Below are positions 1 to 7,888 of a DNA stretch of 64,000 bases, piece by piece; positions within the stretch are counted from its first letter, which is position 1, and every line of letters begins with the position of its first letter. The position numbers and the translations under genes were made by a program. Under the pieces are notes generated by a model. It had not been told where the DNA came from, made no database searches, and worked only from the letters and a program-made list of their open reading frames with translations. Origin of the DNA: Roseibium sediminicola (lineage in GTDB: Bacteria > Pseudomonadota > Alphaproteobacteria > Rhizobiales > Stappiaceae); NCBI RefSeq assembly GCF_023156505.1, contig NZ_JALNMJ010000025.1, positions 21,412 to 85,411 on the forward strand, read 5' to 3'.

Positions 1-569
1 TCCTCGATGTCGGAGAGGCCCCGGCCGATCTTGTCGCCCCGGTTGCGGCTGCCATCGGCCTTCTTGGCCGCACTGCCGGCATCGCGCTGGATCTTGGTCA
101 TCTGATCGGTGATCCGCACCGCCTGCGTTTCCAGACCGACGGCCGAACGCAGAAGCTTGTCGACCTGGGTACGCCGGTTTTCAACCGCGACAACCACGCC
201 CTCGAACTCGCCGCTCAGGCGGCCGACCAGAGCAATCGCTTCTTCAGTCGCTTCGTGGCCGCTGCCCGTGCCCGACACCTCGTCGAGCGCCACCAGCGAG
301 GCTTCAAGCTGAGCGATTTGCGCGGCAGCGGCATCGGCAAGCTCGGCGCTGCGGCCGGAGAGATAAGCTTCCTGCGCCTGGGCGACCTGCTGCAGATTGG
401 CCATGGCTGTGGTCGCCTTGGCGCTGACATCCGACTGGGACCGGAGCCCGAGGATCGCGGCCGTGCCGACGGCGCCAACCGCCGCAGCCACCAGGATCAT
501 GGTGACAAACCCGCCGCCGACCTTCGCGGAGAAGCGGGCATTCTTCAATGGTGTAAGCAGCTTGGACAT
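1..569 (-). CDS. Methyl-accepting chemotaxis protein, N-terminal part (cut by left edge)
   Basis: The first 189 codons of a membrane chemoreceptor; the rest lies beyond the left edge. The ATG at 569 follows a purine-rich GCGGGGGAAAC ribosome site. The protein opens with a basic stretch (MSKLLTPLKNARFSAKVGGG) and a transmembrane helix at about residues 18-42. A helical, Ala/Gln/Glu-rich sensor region follows, of the four-helix-bundle type common in periplasmic sensors. HAMP and signalling domains are not in view, so the MCP call rests on the N-terminal architecture and is an inference. The ligand cannot be told. It lies 303 bp beyond the end of the aromatic-catabolism operon and is transcribed in the same direction, probably from its own promoter. 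Confidence 0.7.
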   Translation of the reverse strand, partial: MSKLLTPLKNARFSAKVGGGFVTMILVAAAVGAVGTAAILGLRSQSDVSAKATTAMANLQQVAQAQEAYLSGRSAELADAAAAQIAQLEASLVALDEVSGTGSGHEATEEAIALVGRLSGEFEGVVVAVENRRTQVDKLLRSAVGLETQAVRITDQMTKIQRDAGSAAKKADGSRNRGDKIGRGLSDIE

Positions 570-872
570 GTTTCCCCCGCAGTTTCCTTAAGTGAAAGCG
601 CAGGGGGTTAATGAATTGATGCAGTTTTTCGGGACGACTTCTTGTTTCAGAAGGCGAATTAAATCCGACGTCGTTTTGTCTTTGCCAGCAAAGAGATACT
701 TCCGGATTTTTATCTAAGTTTTTTTGCCCGAAAAAAATCAGGCACTCTGCTGAAAAAGCAGGCAGCCCCGGAATACTACCCATGAGCGTTAAATTCGGAC
801 TGATTCAACCCGCGTCAAAAGCACAGTCGGATTCGGCCTTGATACTCATTCTTACAGCATCAAGGCCCAGAA
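570..872. other. Intergenic region between chemoreceptor and DUF2783 gene
   Basis: About 300 bp without a convincing gene. It is AT-richer than its surroundings, with T-rich and A-rich runs around 715-740, and should hold the chemoreceptor promoter and the end of the upstream operon transcript. No strong terminator hairpin with a T tract was found. Confidence 0.5.
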
Positions 873-1064
873 TCACCGGGCTCTGGCTGCCTCGAGCAGG
901 GCCTCAAGCTCTGTCAGATTGCCGATCCGGTTGGCCATCAGCAGGATCAGCCGGGCGTTGAACGCATCGCTCTCCGCCTTGCTGAGACCCTCATGCGCCG
1001 TCAGCAGCCGGGCGTAGAATTCGTCCGGCTTGTCCAGTTTCGGTGCCGTCACGCTGTCCGTCAT
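873..1064 (-). CDS. DUF2783 small protein, MhaB-like coupling component
   Basis: A 63-residue soluble protein of the DUF2783 family. Its ATG overlaps the stop of the flavin monooxygenase gene by 4 bp (ATGA), so the two are translationally coupled. Established knowledge: in Pseudomonas putida U, 3-hydroxyphenylacetate 6-hydroxylase has two parts, a large flavoprotein (MhaA) and a very small coupling protein (MhaB). The size, order and homogentisate context here fit that pair. The sequence is mostly helical and charged, without membrane segments, signal peptide or cysteines. The family call is fairly safe; the coupling role is inferred from context. It is the last gene of the operon that begins at hmgA. 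Confidence 0.8.
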   Translation of the reverse strand: MTDSVTAPKLDKPDEFYARLLTAHEGLSKAESDAFNARLILLMANRIGNLTELEALLEAARAR

Positions 1065-2680
1065 GCTGCCAGTTCCTTTTTGCCGAGAGCAATCGCCAGA
1101 GCCTGTTCGACTGCCGTCTCATCGAATCCCGTCCAGCGGGCGGCCACATGCTGGTCCGGACGTATCAGATAGACCGCCGACCCGACCTCCCCAAGATAGC
1201 GGTGTTTCAGGTCGCGGTTGATCTGGTTCGCGGCAATGGTCAAGCCCGTAATCTGGATGCCATCGAGTTCCATCTTTGCTGGCACCTCGGCCCCCAATCC
1301 CAGAAGCAGGAAGTCGCCGCCGATGCGGTCCAACAGCCAGCCTTCGGCAAACGGGGCGTCCACGGCTGGACTGCCGGGTCGGGTGCGCGCGGGCAGTCCC
1401 GCCGCGTCCGGACCGTTCAGCGGCGAGCCGTCATAGATGCAGGGCACGGAGAGGCGCCCGGAATTCACCAGCGGGCGCGCGAATTCGAAATGTTCCGAGA
1501 GATCGAGTACGGCGTCGCGGAAAATCCGGCTGATTTCGGATTTCGGCGTGATGAAGTCGGTCGAGCGCGAGCTCTGCAGGATGTTCTCGTCCGCCGCCAT
1601 TTCCCGCTCGACCGCATAACTGTCGAGCAGGCGCTCCGGTGCCTTGCCGTCCAGCACCAGTTTCAGCTTCCAGCCGAGATTGTCGGCGTCCTGGAAGCCG
1701 GAATTGGCGCCGCGCGCGCCGAAGGGCGAGACCTGGTGTGCGCTGTCGCCGGCAAAGATCACCCGGCCATGGCGGAACTGTTCCATGCGCCGGCACTGGA
1801 AGGTGTAGATCGACACCCATTCCAGGTCGAACTCGACATCCGGCCCGAGCATGTCCTTGAGCCGCAGGATGACGTTTTCCGGCTTTTTCTCTTTTTCCTT
1901 GTCAATGTCCCAGCCGAGCTGAAGATCAATGCGCCAGACCCCGTCGGGCTGCTTGTGCAGGAGCGCGGACTGATCCTTGTTGAAGGGCGGGTCGAACCAG
2001 AACCAGCGCTCGGTCGGAAAATCCGCCTTCATGATCACGTCGGCAATCAGGAAGTTGTCCTCAAACACCCGGCCGACAAAGTCGAGATCGAGCATCTTGC
2101 GCGTCGGTGACCCGGCACCGTCACAGGCGATCAGCCAATCGGCTTCCAGATTGTAGGCCCCTTCCGGCGTTTCGACGGTCACCAGAGTGTGGTCGTCATA
2201 GGCGGTTAGGTTGGCAACCTTGTTGCCGCCGCGGATTTCCACCGGCTTGCCTTCGGCCTGCAAGGCCCGGATGCGCTCGACCAGGAACAGTTCGCAGTAA
2301 TATTGCTGGAGGTTGATAAAGGCCGGGCGTTTGTGGCCCTCTTCCGGCAGCAGGTTGAAGTCATAGACCTGACGGTCGCCGAAAAAGACCTTGCCGACAT
2401 TCCAGACGACACCCTTGTCCTCCATCTCGTCGCCGCAGCCGAGCCGGTCGAAGATCTCAAGAGACCGCTTGGAGAAACAGATCGCACGGGAACCGACGCT
2501 GACCTTGTCATTGTCGTCGAGCACGACCACCGGCACATCCGCCTGGGCCAGATCGATTGCCGTGGCGAGACCCACCGGTCCAGCGCCGATGATCACCACG
2601 GGGTGGCGTACCGGCGACGGCGCGTCCTGGTCCGGCGACCACTTGTAAGGGTAAAGCGGCGCTTCGAAGAGTTTGGTCAC
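1061..2680 (-). CDS. FAD-dependent aromatic hydroxylase, MhaA/MhpA-like (candidate 3-hydroxyphenylacetate 6-hydroxylase)
   Basis: A 539-residue group A flavoprotein monooxygenase. Visible motifs are the FAD dinucleotide fold GAGPVG at about residues 32-37, the DG motif (ACDGAG) near 186, and the second FAD motif GDSAHQVSPFGARGAN near 312. These mark single-component NAD(P)H-dependent aromatic hydroxylases of the PHBH/MhpA family. Lying in an operon with homogentisate dioxygenase and fumarylacetoacetase, and overlapping a DUF2783 gene, it probably makes homogentisate from a monohydroxylated aromatic acid, most simply 3-hydroxyphenylacetate. The substrate is inference; a 3-hydroxybenzoate or hydroxyphenylpropionate hydroxylase is possible but fits the context less well. 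Cytoplasmic; complete length for the family. Confidence 0.85.
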   Translation of the reverse strand: MTKLFEAPLYPYKWSPDQDAPSPVRHPVVIIGAGPVGLATAIDLAQADVPVVVLDDNDKVSVGSRAICFSKRSLEIFDRLGCGDEMEDKGVVWNVGKVFFGDRQVYDFNLLPEEGHKRPAFINLQQYYCELFLVERIRALQAEGKPVEIRGGNKVANLTAYDDHTLVTVETPEGAYNLEADWLIACDGAGSPTRKMLDLDFVGRVFEDNFLIADVIMKADFPTERWFWFDPPFNKDQSALLHKQPDGVWRIDLQLGWDIDKEKEKKPENVILRLKDMLGPDVEFDLEWVSIYTFQCRRMEQFRHGRVIFAGDSAHQVSPFGARGANSGFQDADNLGWKLKLVLDGKAPERLLDSYAVEREMAADENILQSSRSTDFITPKSEISRIFRDAVLDLSEHFEFARPLVNSGRLSVPCIYDGSPLNGPDAAGLPARTRPGSPAVDAPFAEGWLLDRIGGDFLLLGLGAEVPAKMELDGIQITGLTIAANQINRDLKHRYLGEVGSAVYLIRPDQHVAARWTGFDETAVEQALAIALGKKELAA

Positions 2681-2703
2681 AGGGTCTCCTCCCGGCTCCT
2701 GCG

Positions 2704-3228
2704 TCAGAGATATTTTTCGGCCGCCGGATGGCGGTCGAAATCGAGAAAGAATTCATCAAGCTGCGGCGGGGCGACGTCCGTTCCCGCCAGCATGGCATGC
2801 ACCTGGCCCCGATGATGGATCTGGTGCTGGAACAGATGCAGCAGCGTGTTGGCGACGGTTTCTTCAAACCGGCCATTCTTGCCGCGGTCCTGCACCACCT
2901 TGCGGTCCAGATCGGTTTTTGTGAGCCCGTCGCAGAAGCCGATCAGCATCCGGTCGAGCAGTTCCTGGGCTTCCTTCAGCTCCGCGGCCGTTTCCAGATG
3001 CGGTGCATCGAAGACCGTGAGCCCCCTTCCCTCTTCCCTCAAAGCATCGAGGTAATAGCGGTCGACCTCCCAGTTGTGATTGAGGGTCTCCCGGATCGAC
3101 GGAAAGAAATTCGTCCGCTCCGCCGCGAACGCCTCCTGCGAAAGCCTGCAGCAGGCTTCATAGAGACGCTCGTTGGCATAGGCGTTATTACGCGCCATCA
3201 GGTGGATGTGGTCGAGGGCGGTGGTCAT
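2704..3228 (-). CDS. DinB-fold metal-dependent protein, candidate maleylacetoacetate isomerase
   Basis: A 174-residue four-helix-bundle protein of the DinB/YfiT superfamily. The three metal-binding histidines are recognisable: one in HNWEVD (His51) and two in HQIHHRGQ (His135 and His139), the usual H-x3-H-R-G-Q signature. The superfamily includes thiol-dependent transferases and the mycothiol-dependent maleylpyruvate isomerase of actinobacteria. The operon encodes homogentisate dioxygenase and fumarylacetoacetase but no GST-type isomerase, so this protein could supply the maleylacetoacetate-to-fumarylacetoacetate step. That role is a hypothesis. The start lies 3 bp after the stop of the upstream MBL gene, so it is certainly co-transcribed. 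A generic detoxification role remains possible. Confidence 0.8.
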   Translation of the reverse strand: MTTALDHIHLMARNNAYANERLYEACCRLSQEAFAAERTNFFPSIRETLNHNWEVDRYYLDALREEGRGLTVFDAPHLETAAELKEAQELLDRMLIGFCDGLTKTDLDRKVVQDRGKNGRFEETVANTLLHLFQHQIHHRGQVHAMLAGTDVAPPQLDEFFLDFDRHPAAEKYL

Positions 3229-3231
3229 GCC

Positions 3232-4191
3232 TCAGCCCTGCAGGTCCGCCCACATCCTGGCGTCACGCTCGGCTGTCCAGATGCGCGGCGTGTCGATGCC
3301 GAGCGCTTCGTCATAGGCGCGGGCGACGTTGAACGGCAGGCAATGTTCGTAGATCGCGTAGTCCTTGAACTTCGGATCGCATTCGGCGCGGCAGGCGTCC
3401 CAGGCTTCTTTCAGCGATCCGCCGCCCTGGGCGATCCGGGCGACCGGACGGTAGGTAGAAGACACAAAATCGGCGGTGTTGGTCAGCGCCTTGCCCACCA
3501 TGTCCTTGCCGACCAGCGCATCGCCGCGGCCCGGCGCGATGGCTTCCACATCGAAGGAGCGGATGGCCTCCAGTGTCGTCGGCCAGTCGTTGAAATGGCC
3601 GTCGCCGCAGTAGCAGGCCGAGTGGTATTCGACAATGTCGCCGGTGAACATGACGTTCGCGTCCGGCACGTGGATGACGATGTCGCCGGCCGTGTGGGCG
3701 CGGCCCAGGAACCGCAGGTCGACCCGGCGCTTGCCGAGATAAACCGTCATGCGGTCGTTGAAGGTGGTTGTCGGCCAGGTGAGCGGCGGGATATCGTTGA
3801 CATTGTCATAGCCCATGAACAGACGCGGGAAGCGCATGAATTCCGATTCCCGGTCTTCCGCGCCGCGTTCCACGACCATGGACCGGGCCTTCTGGCTCAT
3901 GATCACAGTCGGCGCCTTGTAGGCGGCCGCCCCCAGCACGCGTACAGCGTGGTAATGCGTCAGCACAAGATGGCTTATCGGCTTGTCGGTGACGGACCGC
4001 ACCTTCTCGATTACCTTGTTGGCGAGTTCCGGAGTCGCCTGCGCCTCGACGATCATGACGCTGTCATCACCTATGATGACACCGGTGTTCGGATCGCCCT
4101 CGGCGGTAAAGGCCCAGAGGTCCTTGCCGATCTCGGTGAAGGAGATCTTCTTCTCGCTCATGTCTCCGGCGGATGCGAATTGCTTGCTCAT
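3232..4191 (-). CDS. MBL-fold hydrolase with altered metal motif
   Basis: A 319-residue metallo-beta-lactamase-fold protein. The start at 4191 is preferred because a GGGGAGG site lies about 6 bp upstream; a second ATG at 4161 also has a GGAG and would drop 10 residues. The canonical HxHxDH signature reads HYHAVR (residues 79-84), losing the Asp-His pair that binds the second zinc. Later elements GRAHTAGD and FTGD are kept, but the usual PGHG appears as PGRGD. The protein therefore probably binds one metal or works differently from classical two-zinc hydrolases. It sits between fumarylacetoacetase and the DinB gene in the homogentisate operon; the substrate is unknown, perhaps a thioester or lactone side product. 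Confidence 0.8.
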   Translation of the reverse strand: MSKQFASAGDMSEKKISFTEIGKDLWAFTAEGDPNTGVIIGDDSVMIVEAQATPELANKVIEKVRSVTDKPISHLVLTHYHAVRVLGAAAYKAPTVIMSQKARSMVVERGAEDRESEFMRFPRLFMGYDNVNDIPPLTWPTTTFNDRMTVYLGKRRVDLRFLGRAHTAGDIVIHVPDANVMFTGDIVEYHSACYCGDGHFNDWPTTLEAIRSFDVEAIAPGRGDALVGKDMVGKALTNTADFVSSTYRPVARIAQGGGSLKEAWDACRAECDPKFKDYAIYEHCLPFNVARAYDEALGIDTPRIWTAERDARMWADLQG

Positions 4192-4249
4192 ACTGCCTCC
4201 CCGCCCAAGCAGGGTCCCTTGATAAGAATTTTTGGCTTTAGGAAGTGGG

Positions 4250-4402
4250 ACCCCCACCCCTAGCCCCTCCCCACAAGGGGGAGGGGGACTGGTCTGAATG
4301 TCGTCTCTGGTCTCGTGTCCTTCAGATGCGCAGGAGCTGGTAAAAGCGCTTCGTTGTGGCACGGCCTGATCCCCCTTGTGGGGAGGGGTTAGGGGTGGGG
4401 GT
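4250..4402. repeat. Palindromic intergenic repeat with ~31-bp terminal inverted repeats (family D)
   Basis: The left end (4250-4280) and right end (4371-4402) are near-perfect inverted copies built on ACCCCCACCCCTAGCCCCTC; the arms contain a CCCCACAAGGGG core. It lies inside the homogentisate operon, between fumarylacetoacetase and the second MBL gene. It resembles the mosaic palindromic elements of Rhizobiales genomes. A related but diverged element is at 41527-41693. Confidence 0.75.
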
Positions 4403-4433
4403 CACCAGCAAAGATGGCCCCGATTAAGGGCTC

Positions 4434-5450
4434 TCAAATCCCCTCGTATTTCTCCACCGTCTGCTCGATGGCGCCGAAAATAGAGTGGCCTTCGCCGTCC
4501 AGCATCTCGATGCGGACCGTGTCGCCGAATTTCAGGAACGGGGTCTTAGCCTCGCCGGAATTGATGGTCTCGATCATGCGGATCTCGGCAATGCAGGAAT
4601 AACCGACGCCGCCTTCGGCGACCGGCTTGCCCGGGCCGCCGTCGAGTTTGTTGGAGACCGTGCCGGAACCGATGATGGTGCCGGCGCCGAGCGGGCGCGT
4701 CTTGGCCGCATGGGCGATCAGCTGTCCGAAATCGAAGGTCATGTCGACGCCGGCATTGGCGCGACCGAAGGCTTCGCCGTTCAGATCGACATGAAGCGGC
4801 AAGTGCAGCTTGCCGCCTTTCCAGGCATCGCCGAGTTCGGCCGGTGTCACCGCCACCGGGGAGAAGGCGGAAGACGGCTTGGACTGGAAGAAACCGAAGC
4901 CCTTGCCGAGTTCGGCCGGGATCAGGCCGCGCAGGGAAACGTCGTTGACCAGGAGCACCAAGCGGACGTGGTCGCGGGCCTCGTCCGCACTGACGCCCAT
5001 CGGCACATCGCCGGTGACGACGGCGATCTCGCCTTCCATGTCGATGCCCCAGGCCTCGTCGCGCATCTTGATCGGATCGCGCGGGGCCAGGAACGTGTCG
5101 GATCCGCCCTGGTACATCAACGGATCGGTCCAGAAAGTCTCCGGCATCTTGGCGCCGCGCGCCTTGCGCACCAGTTCAACGTGATTGACGTAAGCCGATC
5201 CATCGGCCCACTGATAGGCCCGCGGCAGCGGCGACAGGGCATCATGCTCGTGAAAGCGGATGGTCGGCACGGCTTCATGAGAGAGGCTTTCGGCCAGGAG
5301 CTCCAGCTTCGGCGCCACCTCGTCCCAATTGTCGAGCGCGGTCTGCAGCGTCGGCGCGATGTGGCTTGCATCGGTGCAGAAGGTCAGGCGGTCGTTGACC
5401 ACCACCAGTTTGCCGTCGCGCGTGCCGTCCTTGAGCGTTGCCAGTTTCAT
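4434..5450 (-). CDS. fahA: Fumarylacetoacetase / fumarylacetoacetate hydrolase family protein
   Basis: A 338-residue fumarylacetoacetate hydrolase. It cleaves fumarylacetoacetate to fumarate and acetoacetate, the last step of homogentisate breakdown. The start at 5450 (MKLATLKDG) lies 7 bp after the stop of the upstream MBL gene; the longer reading frame would overlap that gene. An N-terminal FAA_hydrolase_N-type domain (about residues 1-75) precedes the catalytic domain. Acidic metal ligands are visible in DMEGEIAVVTGD, and the conserved stretches GTIIGSGTVSN and FLKFGDTVRIEM are present. Length and motifs match the bacterial single-chain form. Context with hmgA makes the assignment strong. 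Confidence 0.92.
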   Translation of the reverse strand: MKLATLKDGTRDGKLVVVNDRLTFCTDASHIAPTLQTALDNWDEVAPKLELLAESLSHEAVPTIRFHEHDALSPLPRAYQWADGSAYVNHVELVRKARGAKMPETFWTDPLMYQGGSDTFLAPRDPIKMRDEAWGIDMEGEIAVVTGDVPMGVSADEARDHVRLVLLVNDVSLRGLIPAELGKGFGFFQSKPSSAFSPVAVTPAELGDAWKGGKLHLPLHVDLNGEAFGRANAGVDMTFDFGQLIAHAAKTRPLGAGTIIGSGTVSNKLDGGPGKPVAEGGVGYSCIAEIRMIETINSGEAKTPFLKFGDTVRIEMLDGEGHSIFGAIEQTVEKYEGI

Positions 5451-5457
5451 GAGGTTC

Positions 5458-6327
5458 TCAGCTCCTTGTGATCGCCAGGCCGTCATGGCTGACGATGGTT
5501 TCTCCCTGGAAGCCCTTGGTGGCCTCCAGCCATTCTTCTTTTTCAAAGCCCGGCAGATCCGCCGGGATCAGGTGGTGCAGCACCAGTTTCTTCACTCCTG
5601 CTGCCTGGGCAATCCTTGCGGCGTCGTGCGCCATCGTGTGGCTTGCCAGAAGATGCTCCCGCAGACGTTCGCCATTGCCGGTGATCTCCACAATCCGGTC
5701 TACCCCACGAGCCAGCATGGCCTCGTGAATCAGCAGATCGCAATCCTTGGAGAACTCGCCAAGCGGCGGGAAATAGGTGGTGTCGGCCGAGAAGGCGACC
5801 GACCAGCCCTCGACGTCGAAGCGCAAGGCAAAACAATCGACCACCGGCGGATGATCGACGCGGAGCGCAGAGACACTCACGGCATTGTCCGCGACCGGCA
5901 CCTCACCTTCCTCAAGAAGATGGATCGCGACCAGATCGCGCAGATCCGGCCGGCCTTCGTCGTCGATCCTGAGATCGATGTCATAGCGCATGGAGGCCAG
6001 GAAACCGTCCCAGTAGTCCTTCAGGTCCGCCGGGCCGAAGACCTTGACCTTTGTCGACAGACCGGTGGTCCAGGCCGTATGGATCAGCGGCCCCAGTTCC
6101 AGGACGTGGTCGGAATGCATATGGGTGATGAAGATGAGATCGAGCTCCTTCAGCACCACACCGGCATTGATCAGCCCCCGGGTCACTCCGAGACCGCAAT
6201 CGACCACACAGCGGCGTCCGCCGATGTCGAGGAGCGAGCTGGTCGGCGACGGGCCGCCCGGGCGGATGGCCGGACCGCCTTTCGACCCCAGGATGACCAG
6301 GCGATCGGGAAAGTCAGAAGCGCTCAT
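5458..6327 (-). CDS. MBL-fold hydrolase, RNase Z-like
   Basis: A 289-residue metallo-beta-lactamase-fold protein of the RNase Z/arylsulfatase-like branch. The complete zinc motif HMHSDH is at residues 69-74, and further ligands are seen in SADTTYF and in the final LVLHHL segment. Its ATG overlaps the hmgA stop (TAATG), so translation is coupled to homogentisate dioxygenase. Genuine tRNA-processing RNase Z is unlikely in this position and no flexible arm was recognised. A hydrolase for a pathway by-product, such as a lactone or thioester of an aromatic or maleyl compound, is more likely. The exact substrate cannot be told from the sequence. Confidence 0.82.
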   Translation of the reverse strand: MSASDFPDRLVILGSKGGPAIRPGGPSPTSSLLDIGGRRCVVDCGLGVTRGLINAGVVLKELDLIFITHMHSDHVLELGPLIHTAWTTGLSTKVKVFGPADLKDYWDGFLASMRYDIDLRIDDEGRPDLRDLVAIHLLEEGEVPVADNAVSVSALRVDHPPVVDCFALRFDVEGWSVAFSADTTYFPPLGEFSKDCDLLIHEAMLARGVDRIVEITGNGERLREHLLASHTMAHDAARIAQAAGVKKLVLHHLIPADLPGFEKEEWLEATKGFQGETIVSHDGLAITRS

Positions 6328-7697
6328 TATTTGTTCCAGGTCCCCTCGGGCGTGCCGTCGAATTTCTTCTCAAGCGAATCCCAGCAGTCGATGTAGTCAT
6401 CCTGCAACGGCGCGTCCTTGGCGGCAAATTCCGTCAGATGCTGCGGGAAACGGGTCTCGAACATGAACGACATGGTGTTGTCGAGCTTTTCCGGCTTGAG
6501 ATCGGCGTTGGACGCCCCTTCAAAGGCAGTGTTGTCGGGCCCATGCGGCAGCATCATGTTGTGAAGGCTCATGCCGCCCGGAATGAAGCCCTGAGGTTTG
6601 GCGTCATACTGGCCGTAGATGTTGCCCATCAGCTCGGACATGATGTTCTTGTGGTACCAGGGCGGACGGAAGGTGTCTTCCATCACCATCCAGCGCTCAC
6701 GGAACAGGACGAAGTCGATATTGGCCGTGCCCGGTACACCTGACGGCGCCGTCAGCACGGTGAAGATCGACGGATCCGGATGGTCGAACAGGATCGATCC
6801 GATCGGGCAATAATTTCTGAGATCGTATTTGCAGGGCGCGTAATTGCCGTGCCAGGCGACCACGTCGAGCGGCGAATGGCCGATTTTCGTTTCGTGGAAC
6901 TGGCCGCACCACTTCACCGTCACCGTCGACGGCGCTTCGCGGTCCTCGAAATGAGCCACAGGAGCCTTGAAGTCACGGCGGTTGGCCATGCAGTTGGCTC
7001 CGATCGGCCCCCTGCCCGGCAGCTCGAACTTCTGACCGTAATTCTCGCAGACAAAGCCGCGTGCCGGGCCTTCGATCACCTCGACCCGGTAGACCAGGCC
7101 GCGCGGCAGGATGGCGATTTCCTTGGGTTCCAGCTCGATGACGCCGAGCTCGGTGCAGAACCGCAGCACACCTTCCTGGGGCACCACCAGAAGTTCGCTG
7201 TCGGCGGAAAAGAAGTATTCATCCTCCATCGACTTGGTCACCAGGTAGATGTGGCTGGCCATGCCGACCTGGGTATTAACGTCACCGGCGGTGGTCATGG
7301 TGCGCATGCCGGTGAGCCAGGTCAGTTCATCGCCGGAATGGGGTACCGGATCCCAGCGGTACTGGCCGAGCGAAACAACATCATCGCAGACATTCGGCGC
7401 CGATTTCCAGAGCGGCAGATCGATTTTCCGGAACCGGCTGGTATGCTTGACGGACGGCCGGATGCGGTAACACCAGGTGCGTTCGTTCTGATGGCTCGGC
7501 GCGGTGAAGGCGGTGCCGGAGAGCTGCTCGCCGTAAAGTCCATAGGCGCATTTCTGCGGGCTGTTCCTGCCCTGGGGCAGCGCCCCGGGCAGGGCTTCGG
7601 TCTCAAAATCATTGCCAAAGCCCGGCATATACTCAAGAGCGGCCGAATTCCGCCGTTCTTCGCCAAGCTTCTGACTGCTGTCCGTTCTCTGATCCAT
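6327..7697 (-). CDS. hmgA: Homogentisate 1,2-dioxygenase
   Basis: A 456-residue non-haem iron dioxygenase that opens homogentisate to maleylacetoacetate. The start at 7697 has a GGAGGA ribosome site 5 bp upstream; the longer frame from 7733 lacks one. Family signatures include YMPGFGNDFETEALPGALP near the N-terminus, the iron-binding region PPWYHKNIMSE with its His-x5-Glu, and LHNMMLPHGPD with the later histidine ligand. Full length for the family. It is the first gene of an operon running to 873; the ATG of the next gene overlaps its stop codon. A 14-bp imperfect palindrome sits about 30 bp upstream of the start and is the probable operator. Confidence 0.97.
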   Translation of the reverse strand: MDQRTDSSQKLGEERRNSAALEYMPGFGNDFETEALPGALPQGRNSPQKCAYGLYGEQLSGTAFTAPSHQNERTWCYRIRPSVKHTSRFRKIDLPLWKSAPNVCDDVVSLGQYRWDPVPHSGDELTWLTGMRTMTTAGDVNTQVGMASHIYLVTKSMEDEYFFSADSELLVVPQEGVLRFCTELGVIELEPKEIAILPRGLVYRVEVIEGPARGFVCENYGQKFELPGRGPIGANCMANRRDFKAPVAHFEDREAPSTVTVKWCGQFHETKIGHSPLDVVAWHGNYAPCKYDLRNYCPIGSILFDHPDPSIFTVLTAPSGVPGTANIDFVLFRERWMVMEDTFRPPWYHKNIMSELMGNIYGQYDAKPQGFIPGGMSLHNMMLPHGPDNTAFEGASNADLKPEKLDNTMSFMFETRFPQHLTEFAAKDAPLQDDYIDCWDSLEKKFDGTPEGTWNK

Positions 7698-7726
7698 GAC
7701 ATCCTCCCGGTTCGGAGATGAATTTA

Positions 7727-7740
7727 GTTGCATATGTAAC
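7727..7740. promoter_or_regulatory. Candidate MarR-type operator upstream of hmgA
   Basis: The 14-mer GTTGCATATGTAAC is a palindrome apart from one mismatched pair and lies 30 bp before the hmgA start. Short AT-centred dyads of this kind are typical for MarR-family regulators of aromatic catabolism. No regulator gene is adjacent, so the cognate protein must be encoded elsewhere. Confidence 0.5.
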
Positions 7741-7888
7741 CATTTTCATTCCGAGGATCAAGCCGCATCTCAAAAATGTATCGCGGCCGGCAAAAAAGTC
7801 TTTCTGCACCGCAAAAACGGGCCGGTCCGTAAGCTTTGATTTACGCAGCTGACCTAAGGTTGAGCCAGTCTTACCCTTGGAGCACTTC

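Noticed and set aside
304..783. Minus-strand frame covering the start of the left-edge chemoreceptor
   Set aside because: Out of frame with the chemoreceptor, whose signal/transmembrane N-terminus and ribosome site at 569 are convincing.
2728..4263. Long plus-strand open frames opposite the DinB and MBL genes (and similar ones at 29157-30749, 49185-51122 and 41855-43543)
   Set aside because: They are antisense to well-supported genes; in GC-rich DNA the opposite strand often stays open. They lack family motifs and ribosome sites.
5458..6327. Naming the RNase Z-like gene as rnz
   Set aside because: Its coupling to hmgA argues for a catabolic role, and no tRNA-binding flexible arm was recognised.
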